A DNA stretch of 64,000 nt from Mesorhizobium sp. M1E.F.Ca.ET.045.02.1.1 (GTDB lineage Bacteria; Pseudomonadota; Alphaproteobacteria; Rhizobiales; Rhizobiaceae), in the NCBI RefSeq assembly GCF_003952485.1, contig NZ_CP034447.1, positions 6,214,501-6,278,500 on the forward strand, in the 5' to 3' direction. Position 1 is the first letter of the stretch, and every line of letters starts with the position of its first letter. Made by a program: the position numbers and the translations under genes. Below, one piece after another: positions 33,847-42,741 of this stretch. The notes beneath the pieces were generated by a model that was not told the origin of the DNA, did no database searches, and was given only the letters and a program-made list of their open reading frames with translations.

Positions 33847-34854
33847 TCACTTCCGCTCTGCCGCGACCGTCACGCGCGCGCCGTCAGCGAGTTCGGTCGG
33901 GTAGGGCGAGATGACTTGCGCCCGCGCATCGATGCCCGACAGAACCTCGACGCCGTTGGTGCCGCGAATGCCGGTGCGGACTTCACGCCGCCGGGTCGTC
34001 TCGCCCTCGACCACGAAGACATTATTGCCTTCGATCGCCACCGACGGAACCAGCAGGGCATTCTTCGAGACGCGGATGACGATATTGACGTCGGCCGACA
34101 TGCCGATCCTGAGCGGCGTATCGTCCGGCAGTTGGAAATAGACGCGATAGGTCTTCGTCACCGGATCTCCCTTCGGTGTGATGCGATCGACAACGGCCTC
34201 CAGATTCTGTCCGGGAAAGGCATCGGCCCTGAGCAGTGTGCGCTGGCCGATCTCGACCCGCGGGATGTCCTCCTCGTTGACTTCGGCGACCACCAGAAGC
34301 GGCTTCGGCTCGCCGACCCAGAACAGCACCGTGCCGAGTTCGGCAATCTCTCCCACCTCGCCGTCCTGCCTCAGCACGACGCCAGGGCTTGGTGCTCGGA
34401 TGACATAGGTTTCCAGGCGGGCCTTCTGCCCGGCCACGAGCGCCTCGATCTGGGACAACTCGCTCCGCGCACGATCGAGTGCCTGCTGGCTCGCCGCGTT
34501 CTTCTCAGCAAGCACGCTTTGGCGCTGGAACTCCTGCTCTGCAAGGGCCCGTCTTGCTTCGAGTTCTCCCAGCGCTGCTCGAACCTCGCTGTCGTCGAGC
34601 CGGGCGAGCACGTCGCCTTGCGCTACTCTTGCTCCCTCACAATTGCATTGCTCAACGATCCTTTCGCGCACAACCGGAGCCACCTTGGCCCAGCTATTCG
34701 GCTCGACCGAGCCGCTCGCATAGACGATCTCGGCGGCGTCGCCGCGCCAGGGCGTCACGATTGAAACAGGCGTCGCCCGCAACAGATACCAGGCCGTGCC
34801 GCCAACCAGGGCCGCAACGACGACAATTCCCGCAACCGAGCCTCTTACCCGCAT
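33847..34854 (-). CDS. Efflux periplasmic adaptor (HlyD/MacA-like)
   Basis: It has 335 residues. N-terminal membrane anchor (about 5-25), then lipoyl halves, a short coiled coil (EARRALAEQEFQRQSVLAEK), and beta-barrel and membrane-proximal domains (GIDARAQVISPYP). Start ATG 34854 follows AAGGGAGCGCTCC. The three genes 34854 to 31931 form a tripartite ABC efflux module oriented opposite to the prs genes. It resembles MacA, but the outer-membrane partner is not present. Confidence 0.85.
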   Translation of the reverse strand: MRVRGSVAGIVVVAALVGGTAWYLLRATPVSIVTPWRGDAAEIVYASGSVEPNSWAKVAPVVRERIVEQCNCEGARVAQGDVLARLDDSEVRAALGELEARRALAEQEFQRQSVLAEKNAASQQALDRARSELSQIEALVAGQKARLETYVIRAPSPGVVLRQDGEVGEIAELGTVLFWVGEPKPLLVVAEVNEEDIPRVEIGQRTLLRADAFPGQNLEAVVDRITPKGDPVTKTYRVYFQLPDDTPLRIGMSADVNIVIRVSKNALLVPSVAIEGNNVFVVEGETTRRREVRTGIRGTNGVEVLSGIDARAQVISPYPTELADGARVTVAAERK

Positions 34855-34962
34855 GGAGCGCTCCCTTGATACCGGCCGCCAAGATGAGCGCCGAAATGAT
34901 GAAAACGGCCAAGCCCACCAAGCATTGCATGACGATTGCGACCGACGCCAAGGGCAAAGAAA

Positions 34963-34990
34963 CTACTTGATCGACACGTCGATCAAGTAG
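34963..34990. repeat. Perfect 13-bp palindrome
   Basis: CTACTTGATCGAC and GTCGATCAAGTAG are exact inverted copies around AC. It lies 108 bp upstream of the adaptor gene start. It could be an operator or a footprint of recombination; it is not followed by a T tract on either strand. Its core ACTTGATCGA recurs as a direct repeat at 50101-50127. Confidence 0.75.
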
Positions 34991-35011
34991 GGGCACGCCG
35001 AATGTGAAAAG

Positions 35012-35068
35012 TCGAATACCTCACGCGGCCGACGCCGGATTCGTTCGCGCGGGCATTTTCGGAAGGTA
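35012..35068 (+). pseudogene. Decayed copy of the prsE 3' end
   Basis: The frame reads EYLTRPTPDSFARAFSE, against EYLVRPMLDSFARAFAE at the end of the intact prsE (31809-31865). Counting by eye, 47 of 57 aligned bases agree, with one deleted base just before the former stop (GGAAGGTAG against GGAGAGGTAG). It lies on the far side of the efflux cassette in the same orientation as prsE, and no other prsE sequence was recognised around it. Confidence 0.65.
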
Positions 35069-35199
35069 GGGCGCGAGATGGCGGGCTGCCGGCGGTCGTT
35101 CGCGCCGCTCGCTTTGCGCCGAGAGCGGCAGGCCCGTCGTCGGGCACTCGTCCCGGGGCAAACAGATACCTCTCGGGCCTTCGGTACCAGGCGAATGGC

Positions 35200-35412
35200 T
35201 TATTCCAGAAACATCAGGGCTGTGGCCAGAAATCCCATTCCGAAGCAAGATGCCATCGAATAGGCGATCATCCCCACAGCCAGATAGTCGCCGCTGTCTG
35301 ACGACAAATGGCTGCCGACCGTGCCGAAAGTCACGAGCCAGCATGCTACCGTCAACCCGATGATCGCCCCCATAGCGAGATTCTTGACCACAAAGAGCAC
35401 CAGTGGAGGCAT
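35200..35412 (-). CDS. Small membrane protein
   Basis: Seventy residues with two membrane helices (VLFVVKNLAMGAIIGLTVAC and SGDYLAVGMIAYSMASCFG). AGGAGCAGAACTC precedes the ATG. It is likely a small inner-membrane protein of unknown role; similar short proteins are frequent in rhizobia. It is transcribed away from the ABC uptake operon. Confidence 0.65.
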   Translation of the reverse strand: MPPLVLFVVKNLAMGAIIGLTVACWLVTFGTVGSHLSSDSGDYLAVGMIAYSMASCFGMGFLATALMFLE

Positions 35413-35716
35413 GAGTTCTGCTCCTGAAGAGCATTCGCGGCGCTGCCCACGGCTTTCGGCCTTGTGACTTCAGCACCTGTCACTCAACGCCAAAACCTGC
35501 ATCTGGTTGCTCTTCCTGTCTGTTTTCGCACCGGTTCGACGGGCTGTCCGCAGTTTGCCTATGGCCGACCAGGCAAGCGCAAGCGGCACCGCGCGACGCG
35601 AATACGCGTCCGCCTCTGGCTCAATCACCGCCTGTAGACATCGCGGCGCCAATCACCCAATCTTGCCCCCAGGGAACAAGAAGCGCTTCGAAGAAAGCGC
35701 GGACCTTCGGGTGCGC
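35413..35716. other. Upstream region of the ABC uptake operon
   Basis: About 300 bp. The frame of the permease gene stays open back to 35507 but without a convincing ribosome binding site. It should contain the promoter of 35717-39723; nothing specific is seen. Confidence 0.4.
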
Positions 35717-36595
35717 ATGAAAAATCGATGGACCTTGTATGATCCACGGCTGGCCTGGATGCTGATCGCGCCGGTGCTGTTGCTGCTGATCTTCTTCCTG
35801 GTGCTGCCGATCGCCGTGATGGCGGCCTACACCTTCTTCACCTTCGTCACCGCCGGCGTCGAAACGAGCGCCTTGTCGAGCGCCAACTGGCACGAATTCC
35901 TGACCGACAGCTACTATCACGGCTTCCTGTTGAAGACGCTGAGGGTCGGCGCCATGACGGCGCTGCTCTGCGGTGTGCTCGGCTATTTCCCGGCCTATTT
36001 CATCTGGGCCACGAGCTTCAAGCACAAGTGGCTGCTCCTGCTTCTGCTCATCGTGCCGTTCTGGATCAGCTTCACCATCCGCACCTTCTCCTGGATCAAC
36101 ATCCTGGGCGAACAGGGCGTCATCAACGTGGCGCTCATGAAGATGGGCATTATCAGCGAGCCGCTGCCGATGCTCTACACCGAGGGCGCGGTGATCATGG
36201 GGCTGCTGCATTTCCTGCTGCCCTACATGATCCTCAACGTCTATGTCAGCCTGGAGAGCATCGACCGCACTCTGATCGCGGCGGCGCGTTCGATGGGCTG
36301 CACCAGCGCGCAGGCGTTCCGCGAGGTCACGCTGCCGCTCTCGCTGCCCGGCCTGGCGGCGGGCCTGCTACTCTGCTTCGTGCTGGCCGCCGGCAGTTAT
36401 GTGACGCCGCAGCTTCTGGGCTCGGGGCGCGACGCGCTGTTCGGCAATCTGATCTACGACACCATCATGGGCGAGCTGAACTGGCCGATGGGCGCCACGC
36501 TTTCCATCGTGCTGTTCGTCGTGCTCGGCTTCTTCGCCGCCATCTACACCCGCTACATGGGCATGTCGCAGATCGTCAAAGGATTGGGTGGGTGA
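35717..36595 (+). CDS. ABC transporter permease (PotB type)
   Basis: It has 292 residues with six predicted membrane helices. The binding-protein-dependent permease signature is AARSMGCTSAQAFREVTLPLSLPGL. It resembles PotB, the spermidine/putrescine permease. ATG 35717 (MKNRWTLYDP) is chosen, as the upstream extension looks non-coding. The stop overlaps the next start by one base (TGATG), so it is co-translated with the second permease. Confidence 0.9.
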   Translation: MKNRWTLYDPRLAWMLIAPVLLLLIFFLVLPIAVMAAYTFFTFVTAGVETSALSSANWHEFLTDSYYHGFLLKTLRVGAMTALLCGVLGYFPAYFIWATSFKHKWLLLLLLIVPFWISFTIRTFSWINILGEQGVINVALMKMGIISEPLPMLYTEGAVIMGLLHFLLPYMILNVYVSLESIDRTLIAAARSMGCTSAQAFREVTLPLSLPGLAAGLLLCFVLAAGSYVTPQLLGSGRDALFGNLIYDTIMGELNWPMGATLSIVLFVVLGFFAAIYTRYMGMSQIVKGLGG

Positions 36596-37437
36596 TGAAA
36601 GCGGGCCGGCCGAACAAGGAAGGCAGATGGGCCTGGCGGCTCACCGGCTTCGTCACTTTATGCGTCTATATCTTCATGTTCGCGCCGATTGCGGCGACCA
36701 TCATCCTGTCGTTCAACGCCTCGATGTTCGGCGGCTTCCCGATGACCGGTTTTTCGCTCCAATGGTACGGCAAGCTGATGGCGAATGAGGCGGTGCTGGC
36801 CGCCTTCCGCACGTCACTGTGGATCGCCCTGGTCACCGCGGTCGCCACCACAGCGATCGGCGTCGTCACGTCTTTCGCGCTGGTGCGCTTCGAGTTCCCC
36901 GGCAAGCAGATGCTGAGCACGCTGGTGATCCTGCCGGCGCTGGTGCCGGAAACCATTTTGGGCGTCGGCCTGCTGGTGCTGATCAAGGCGGTCGACCAGC
37001 CGAGGACCCTGCTTCTGCTGGTGCTCGGCCATATCCTGCTCGCCGTGCCCTACGTTGTGCTGATCACCCAGGCGCGCATGGTCGGTATCCGGCGTGTCTA
37101 TGAGGAGGCGGCGCTTTCGCTGGGCGCCTCGCGCTTCTCGTCCTTCCGCGAGATCACGCTGCCGCTGCTCATCCCAGCCGTGGTCGCTGGCGCGCTGCTC
37201 GCCTTCACCATCTCGTTCGACAATACGTCGGCCAGCCTGTTCTGGCGGCCGGCCGGGGTCGAGACCATGCCGACGCAAATCCTTTCGATGCTGAAAATCT
37301 CGATCAGTCCGGAGATCAACGCGCTCGGCACCGTGATGATCCTGGTGACCGTCGGCATACCGCTGATCGGCGGCCTGATCCTGCAAAGCCTGACCCGATT
37401 GAAAAGACGCGGCGAACCAAAGGAGGACGCACGATGA
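36595..37437 (+). CDS. ABC transporter permease (PotC type)
   Basis: It has 280 residues with six membrane helices and the permease loop EEAALSLGASRFSSFREITLP. It pairs with the PotB-like protein to form the membrane channel. The gene starts inside the previous stop codon and ends overlapping the substrate-binding gene by four bases (ATGA). Confidence 0.9.
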   Translation: MKAGRPNKEGRWAWRLTGFVTLCVYIFMFAPIAATIILSFNASMFGGFPMTGFSLQWYGKLMANEAVLAAFRTSLWIALVTAVATTAIGVVTSFALVRFEFPGKQMLSTLVILPALVPETILGVGLLVLIKAVDQPRTLLLLVLGHILLAVPYVVLITQARMVGIRRVYEEAALSLGASRFSSFREITLPLLIPAVVAGALLAFTISFDNTSASLFWRPAGVETMPTQILSMLKISISPEINALGTVMILVTVGIPLIGGLILQSLTRLKRRGEPKEDAR

Positions 37438-38576
37438 AACTGACCACCACCAAGCGGCTGGAACGGCTGCACGACCGCTATGTCAACGGCGATCTCAGCC
37501 GCCGCACGTTCCTGAGCCTGACCGCCGCCGCCGCCGCGTCCGCGGGCCTCTCCATGCCGTGGATGAGCCGGGCGCTCGCCGCGGTCGAACAGGTCCGCTT
37601 CGACGGCTGGGGCGGAACGGTGCAGGACGCGATCGACAAATACGCCTTCCAGCCCTACACGGCCAAGACCAAGATCAAGGTGGTCCAGGGCACGTTCGGC
37701 GACGAGAACGAGATCATCACCAAGATCAAGACGGCGAAGCCCGGCGACTTCCAGATCGTGCATTCGTCCGGCGTCAACTACTACATCAAGTACGTGAATG
37801 CCGGCATGAACTCGGAGATCAACGAGGCCAACATTCCCAACATGGCGAATGTGCTGCAGCCGATGATCGAGCCGTTCCGCAAGCTGACGCCGAAGCTCTC
37901 GGCCGTTCCTTACGACTACGGCACCACCGGCATCGCCTACAACACCAAGGTGATTTCGCCGGAGGAGGCGAAGGAGAAGGGCGCGGGCCTGCTGCTCGAC
38001 AAGAAATACGCCGGCAAGGTCGGCGGCTATGCCGACATGACCACGCGCGTCTGGTACGCGGCTCTGGCCACCGGACAGGATCCCAACAACATCAAGGACA
38101 TGGATACGATCTGGGCCAAGGTGCGCGAGACGCGCGACCTCGCCAAGAAGTTCTGGAGCTCCGGCGCGGAGCTGATGGACCTGCTCTCCAAGGGCGAGAT
38201 CGTGGTCACCGATGCCTGGTCCGGCCGCGTCGCCGCCCTGCAGGATCAGGGCCATCCGATCGGCTATCTCGACCCGGCGGGCTCCTATGCCTGGATGGAG
38301 GACATGCTGATCCTGAAAGGCTCGCCGATGGCCGAGTGCGAAGAGCTGATCAACTTCATGCTCGATCCGGCAACCTCCATCGCGGTGGCAGAGGGCCAGA
38401 GCTATCCGCCGTCGCTCGACCCGACCAAGGTCAAGCTCACCGAGAAGATCGAGAAGCTGCCGGCCTTCGACAAGACGGGCTCGATGAAGGCGCTGACCTT
38501 CGCCGATCCGGTGTACTGGGCGACCAACGAGGACGCCTGGACCAAGCAGTGGGACAGGATCGCGAAAGGTGCCTGA
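37434..38576 (+). CDS. ABC transporter substrate-binding protein (PotD type)
   Basis: It has 380 residues. The N-terminus carries SRRTFLSL followed by an Ala-rich hydrophobic stretch, a Tat-like signal that would export the folded protein. The mature part has GWGGTVQDAIDKYAFQPY, PYDYGTTGIAYNT, and a hinge with GEIVVTDAWSGRV, as in polyamine-binding proteins. The usual Asp/Glu and Trp residues for polyamine recognition are present (DAWSG, EDMLILKG), but other amine solutes are possible. Confidence 0.85.
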   Translation: MKLTTTKRLERLHDRYVNGDLSRRTFLSLTAAAAASAGLSMPWMSRALAAVEQVRFDGWGGTVQDAIDKYAFQPYTAKTKIKVVQGTFGDENEIITKIKTAKPGDFQIVHSSGVNYYIKYVNAGMNSEINEANIPNMANVLQPMIEPFRKLTPKLSAVPYDYGTTGIAYNTKVISPEEAKEKGAGLLLDKKYAGKVGGYADMTTRVWYAALATGQDPNNIKDMDTIWAKVRETRDLAKKFWSSGAELMDLLSKGEIVVTDAWSGRVAALQDQGHPIGYLDPAGSYAWMEDMLILKGSPMAECEELINFMLDPATSIAVAEGQSYPPSLDPTKVKLTEKIEKLPAFDKTGSMKALTFADPVYWATNEDAWTKQWDRIAKGA

Positions 38577-39723
38577 CGAAACGTCGCTCAGCCCCCGGCC
38601 GGTCTCGGCCGGGGCGCCCTCCCCCGTCACGGCCTCCAGCACGGAGAAGCCGGCGGTCGAGTTCCGCAGCATCGACATCGCCTACGGCAAGTTCGTCGCG
38701 GTGCGCGATTTTTCGCTGTCGATCCGCAAGGGCAGCTTCGTCACGCTGCTCGGACCTTCGGGCTGCGGCAAGACGACGATCCTGCGCTCCATCGCCGGGC
38801 TGGTCGACATCTCAAGCGGCCAGATCATGATCGGCGGGCGGCGGGTCGACGACGTGCCGATCTACAAGCGCAACATCGGGCTGGTCTTCCAGAGCTACGC
38901 GCTGTTCCCGCACAAGACCGTCTTCGACAATGTCGCCTTCGGCCTGAAATACCGCAACGTGCCGAAGCCGGAGATCGCGCGCAAAGTGGGCCGGGCGCTC
39001 GACATGGTGCGGCTGCCGGGCAGCGAGAAGAAACTGCCCTCGCAATTGTCGGGCGGGCAGCAGCAGCGCATCGCGCTGGCGCGGGCCATCGTCTTCCAGC
39101 CGCAGGTGCTTTTGCTCGACGAGCCGCTGTCGGCGCTCGACGCCAACATGCGCGAGGAAATGCGCGTCGAGATCAAGAAGATCCAGAAGGAAACCGGCAT
39201 CACCGCCATCTTCGTCACGCACGATCAGGAAGAGGCGCTCTCCATGTCGGATCGCATCGTGGTGATGAACGCCGGTTCGGTGGAGCAGATCGGCACGCCG
39301 GAGGAGGTCTACGAGATGCCGGCCACCGCCTTCGTCGCCGATTTCCTCGGCAAGGCCAACATGCTCGCCGGAACGGTGAGCAAGTCCGACGGAGCGATCG
39401 CGATCACGCTCGCCGCCGGCCAGACGATCGATGTGACGTCTCCACGGCCGCTGGCGCCAGGCAGCAAGGTCACCATCGTGGTCCGGCCGCAGAAACTGTC
39501 GGTCGGCGCCACGGCGAGCACCAACCGGCTGTCCGGCCGCGTCGTCTCGACCTCGTATCTCGGCGGCAGCGCCATCTACGAGATCGACATCGGCGGCGAG
39601 ACCAGCATCCGCGCCAACGCGCCGATCAACGGCCGCATCGTTCGCGAGGGCGAGCCGATCGAGGTCGGGTTCGATCCGGCCGGATGCGTTCTGCTCGACG
39701 AGAGCGGGCAGCGGATTTCGTAG
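38569..39723 (+). CDS. ABC transporter ATPase (PotA type)
   Basis: It has 384 residues. Walker A GPSGCGKTT, Q-loop FQSYALFPH, signature LSGGQQQR, Walker B VLLLDEPLSALD and H-loop VTHDQEEALSMSD are intact. A C-terminal TOBE domain follows (VVRPQKLSVGA). GTG 38569 overlaps the previous gene by eight bases. It is the last gene of the operon and is convergent with the GlxA-like regulator. Confidence 0.9.
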   Translation: MPDETSLSPRPVSAGAPSPVTASSTEKPAVEFRSIDIAYGKFVAVRDFSLSIRKGSFVTLLGPSGCGKTTILRSIAGLVDISSGQIMIGGRRVDDVPIYKRNIGLVFQSYALFPHKTVFDNVAFGLKYRNVPKPEIARKVGRALDMVRLPGSEKKLPSQLSGGQQQRIALARAIVFQPQVLLLDEPLSALDANMREEMRVEIKKIQKETGITAIFVTHDQEEALSMSDRIVVMNAGSVEQIGTPEEVYEMPATAFVADFLGKANMLAGTVSKSDGAIAITLAAGQTIDVTSPRPLAPGSKVTIVVRPQKLSVGATASTNRLSGRVVSTSYLGGSAIYEIDIGGETSIRANAPINGRIVREGEPIEVGFDPAGCVLLDESGQRIS

Positions 39724-39818
39724 GGTGTGTTGATATTCAGGTGATGCCGGCTGACCTGAATCTCAACGCACCCTCGGACGCCGCGCCCCGCGCCTGCGCC
39801 GTTCCTTCATCGCGGGAG

Positions 39819-40799
39819 TCATTGTTTCGTCGCTTGAGCAGCCAAGCGGCCAGGATGCCTGAGATGGGTTGGCGTGATGCCGGTGTGCTGGCGGAACACC
39901 CGGCTGAAATGCCCGGCATTTTCGAAGCCGCATCGGTAGGCGATGTCGCCTATCTGCAGATCGCTCCCTTCCAGCAGCGACTTCGCGTAATGCACGCGCA
40001 GCGCAAGATAGGCAGCCATCGGGCTGGTGCCCAGTTCGGTCGCGAAAAGACGCTCGAGCTGGCGCCGCGAGCAATTCAGGCGGCTTGCGATCTCGGTAAC
40101 CGATACCTTGTCCTGGAGATTGCTTTCCATCAGGAGCAAGGCCCGCTTCACCGCACGGCTCGCGGCTTCGGGAAACAGGTCGCCTACGGGCTGCACGTCG
40201 CTGATGTTGCGGATGCGATCGAGCACCAGGATCTTGGCGGCTTTTTCCGCTGCCTTCTGGCCGATGAACTGCGACACGAAATAGCCGGCGAGGTCGGCAG
40301 CGCCCGTGCCGCCGGCACATGTCGCGCGGCCGCGGTCGACGGAAAACAAACTGTCCGCATGCGCGTTCACGTCGGGGAACTCGGCCCGAAAATCCTTGAT
40401 GTGGAACCAGCTGACGGCGGCGCTGTAGCCGTCCAGCAAGCCGTAGCGCGCCAGTACGAAGCTTCCCGTGCAAAGCGCGGTTATGGGCACGCCCCTCTCG
40501 GCGGCCCGCAAAAGGAATGCTTCCTTTTCCGAACTGAGACTGCGGTTGGTGTCGAGCAGGCCGCCGACCACGACGACGTTGTCGAAATCCTCCGGATTGC
40601 CGATCGCCTTCGTCGGCAGCAATTCGACGCCGCAGCTCGCCCGGATCGGCAGGCCGCGTTCGCCGACGATCTGCCAGTCGAATTCCACCCTGCGGCTGCG
40701 GTCGCCCTCATCGCCCGCCAGCCGCAGCGTGTCGATGAAGAGCGAAAGCGGCGACAGGGTGAAGTCGCGAACCAGCAGAAACGCAAATCTTTTGGCCAT
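39819..40799 (-). CDS. GlxA-family AraC-type transcriptional regulator
   Basis: It has 326 residues. The N-terminal 190 form a DJ-1/PfpI-like domain (VVVVGGLLD, ITALCTGSFVLARYGLLDG, where the Cys elbow is C109). The C-terminal AraC HTH pair spans about 215-315 (VSVTEIASRLNCSRRQLERLF, IGDIAYRCGFENAGHFSRVF). GlxA-type regulators commonly sense amine or quaternary-ammonium catabolism. Convergent with the uptake operon, which is a plausible target. Confidence 0.9.
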   Translation of the reverse strand: MAKRFAFLLVRDFTLSPLSLFIDTLRLAGDEGDRSRRVEFDWQIVGERGLPIRASCGVELLPTKAIGNPEDFDNVVVVGGLLDTNRSLSSEKEAFLLRAAERGVPITALCTGSFVLARYGLLDGYSAAVSWFHIKDFRAEFPDVNAHADSLFSVDRGRATCAGGTGAADLAGYFVSQFIGQKAAEKAAKILVLDRIRNISDVQPVGDLFPEAASRAVKRALLLMESNLQDKVSVTEIASRLNCSRRQLERLFATELGTSPMAAYLALRVHYAKSLLEGSDLQIGDIAYRCGFENAGHFSRVFRQHTGITPTHLRHPGRLAAQATKQ

Positions 40800-40894
40800 T
40801 CTCTTCCGGGATCGTCCCTCGCGTTATCCGACGCTCATTCGGATGGGATCGTCTTTTCCTGCCCCACACGGGTCACCGACCATCTGGCTATATA

Positions 40895-40904
40895 TTGTGT
40901 ACCA
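40895..40904. promoter_or_regulatory. GntR-type operator candidate
   Basis: TTGTGTACCA matches the FCD/GntR consensus TNGTNNACNA and is preceded by an AT-rich TATATA. It lies in the 185-bp gap between the GlxA-like and GntR genes and could mediate autoregulation. Confidence 0.4.
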
Positions 40905-40984
40905 GGACTCGCCCACGAGCGCATGCGACTCTTCCAGCCGTGCCAAATATGATCGACTGGCAGATATGATTCCGAAGGTGCGCC

Positions 40985-41671
40985 ATGAAGGGAAGCAAGG
41001 GCAGTCTCTATGACGATCTGAAGCGTCGCATCCTGACGATGGAGCTCGATCCCGACGAGGATCTGGACGAGGTGGCGCTGAGCGAACGCTATGGACTGTC
41101 GCGGACCCCGGTCAGGGAAATCTTCCGCCGGCTGGAGGGTGAAGGCTACATCGAAATCCGCGCGAACCGGGGGGCTAGGGTCGTTCCGATGAACCACTCG
41201 ACGCTTCGGCAATTCTTCCTGGTCGCCCCGATGGTCTACGCCGCCATCGGCCGGCTGGCGGTGCAAAATTTCAAGCCTTCACAGATGACAGACTTGAAGG
41301 ACACGCAGGAGCGTTTCCGCGCCGCGAGCAAATCTGGCGACGCGCTTGCCATGGTGATCGAGAACAACAGGTTTCACGAGATCATCGGCGAGATGTCCGC
41401 GAATGTCTATCTACAACCGAGCCTCGGCAGGTTGCTGATCGATCACGCCCGTATCGGCCGCACCTTCTTCCGCCCGCGCAATGATGACATGCGCAGGCGC
41501 CTAAAAATAGCAGTCGAACACCATGATGCGTTCATCTCGGCCATCGGCGGTCATGATGAGGACGCCGTTGTCGACCTCGTGTTCGAGCATTGGGAACTGT
41601 CGCGCGAGAATATGGAGATGTTCATCGCGCCCCAGGGACTGAAAGCAGACGCCCTCGTCGGCGACAACTGA
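40985..41671 (+). CDS. GntR-family regulator with FCD domain
   Basis: It has 228 residues. N-terminal winged HTH (SERYGLSRTPVREIFRRLEGEGYIEIRANRGARVV), then the all-helical FCD ligand domain; metal or ligand His residues appear in NNRFHEIIGEMS and EHHDAFISAIGGHD. It likely responds to an organic acid or amino acid. GAAGGTGCGCC precedes the ATG. It is divergent from the GlxA-like gene and upstream of a transporter remnant. Confidence 0.9.
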   Translation: MKGSKGSLYDDLKRRILTMELDPDEDLDEVALSERYGLSRTPVREIFRRLEGEGYIEIRANRGARVVPMNHSTLRQFFLVAPMVYAAIGRLAVQNFKPSQMTDLKDTQERFRAASKSGDALAMVIENNRFHEIIGEMSANVYLQPSLGRLLIDHARIGRTFFRPRNDDMRRRLKIAVEHHDAFISAIGGHDEDAVVDLVFEHWELSRENMEMFIAPQGLKADALVGDN

Positions 41672-41757
41672 CACCCGCTTCAGCCTTACAAAAAGCTGGA
41701 CCCTGGGCTCGGCAGCGGCGGCGAACCTTCTTGTAAAGCAGATCCGCGGCCGCCGCC

Positions 41758-41802
41758 TTAAAGTGCGTCGCGTCGAAACGGATTCGAGCGCCGCGCTTTA
41801 AA
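41758..41802. repeat. Rhizobial TAAAGCGCGTCGC-type palindrome
   Basis: TTAAAGTGCG and CGCGCTTTAA bound a 45-bp element with GTCGAAACGGATTCGA inside. It is related to the hairpin at 12953 and the start of the repeat at 49303. It separates the GntR gene from the ProW remnant. Confidence 0.65.
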
Positions 41803-41810
41803 ATCTCCCC

Positions 41811-42062
41811 TCGGCCACCCCGACGCTGCTGGTCGGGCTGAACCAGTGCATCCTCTTGTCGCTCGCCATGGTCGTCCTTGCGGACGTTGTCGGAGCGGGC
41901 GGGCTGGGCGCCGAGGTGACGCGGGGACTGACTCGCATGGAGATGGGGCTGGGCCTCAGGGTCGGGCTGTCGATCGTCGCGATCGCCATCTTCCTCGACA
42001 GGCTGTCGAGGGGCGCGCTGCAGCGCAGCCGGGCACCCGGCAGTGCCGTCGCAGGCCGATGA
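41811..42062 (+). pseudogene. 5'-truncated glycine betaine/proline ABC permease (ProW-like)
   Basis: The frame starts without a start codon and reads SATPTLLVGLNQCILLSLAM, followed by VVGAGGLGAEVTRGLTRMEMGLGLRVGLSIVAIAIFLDR, the conserved C-terminal end of ProW-type permeases. About 83 residues remain of a protein normally near 280. No ProV or ProX gene is present next to it. The left break lies at or just after the palindrome at 41758, suggesting a deletion with that repeat at its edge. Confidence 0.8.
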
Positions 42063-42118
42063 CGATGGTCCCGAACATCGGACCGCCGATCAGAGGCAAG
42101 CGTCACGGCGGCGACCGA

Positions 42119-42313
42119 TCAATGCCTCGCTTTCAGAAATCGGGCTTCTCGCAGAAGCGAATGGCGGTCGTGCCCGACCTCCTTTATCAGCTTACAGGCT
42201 TCAGCCTCCGAGATTCCTGCTTTTTCTTTCAACAGGGCGACCAACTGTTTGTCATCAGTTCGGACTTGAGAACCATCTCGGACTTGAGAACCATCTCCGA
42301 CGTGTTCTCTCAT
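42119..42313 (-). CDS. Small hypothetical protein with tandem hexapeptide
   Basis: Sixty-four residues from ATG 42313, after AGGAGG with seven-base spacing. DGSQVR is repeated twice in a row because an 18-bp unit (42261-42278, 42279-42296) is duplicated exactly. The rest is a helical domain (DKQLVALLKEKAGISEAEACKLI). Unknown family, probably real given the strong ribosome binding site. Confidence 0.6.
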   Translation of the reverse strand: MREHVGDGSQVRDGSQVRTDDKQLVALLKEKAGISEAEACKLIKEVGHDRHSLLREARFLKARH

Positions 42314-42456
42314 ATGCCATCCTCCTGGAACCAAATCGGGAGGGCACGCTGAACGTTTCATCAAATGTCGGTGTCTGAGCGCGAAATGCCTGCGGCTACC
42401 GCCATCAGAGCCAATGACAGGCGGAACGATTTTCCACGTTTGCGCTTTCTGGGTGC

Positions 42457-42741
42457 ATGGCTCCGATACCGCCAGTCGAACCGCCCCTGCTTTCTGAAGG
42501 TAGCCCCGACCGCGCCCTCAACTGCGAGGTCGCCCTTGAGCCCGCGTTTCAGGCATTGGTGAAGGCCTCCGTTGTTAAAGGCTGGTCGGCGCAGGAAGTC
42601 GCGGAAACGCTGCTCAAACTTGCAACAGAACATGCAGAAACGATTATGGGGCGGCAAAGAGTGGCCGCGCGATTATACCGTTGGCGCGTCAGCAGCTTGG
42701 TAGATATGTACGTTAGCCAATTTCTTGGCAGATTTAGGTGA
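42457..42741 (+). CDS. Hypothetical rhizobial small protein
   Basis: Ninety-four residues beginning MAPIPPVEPPLLSEG. Conserved-looking core ALEPAFQALVKASVVKGWSA followed by QEVAETLLKLATEHAETIM; this kind of short helical protein occurs widely in Rhizobiales. Function unknown. No clear Shine-Dalgarno precedes the ATG. Confidence 0.55.
   Translation: MAPIPPVEPPLLSEGSPDRALNCEVALEPAFQALVKASVVKGWSAQEVAETLLKLATEHAETIMGRQRVAARLYRWRVSSLVDMYVSQFLGRFR

Noticed and set aside
34694..34996. Minus-strand ORF with a hydrophobic stretch overlapping the adaptor start
   Set aside because: Its second half is out of frame with the true adaptor gene and is Arg-rich; only the adaptor has a good ribosome binding site.
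36028..36594. Upstream extension of the PotC-like frame
   Set aside because: It overlaps the PotB-like gene in another frame; ATG 36595 with a TGATG overlap is the normal start.
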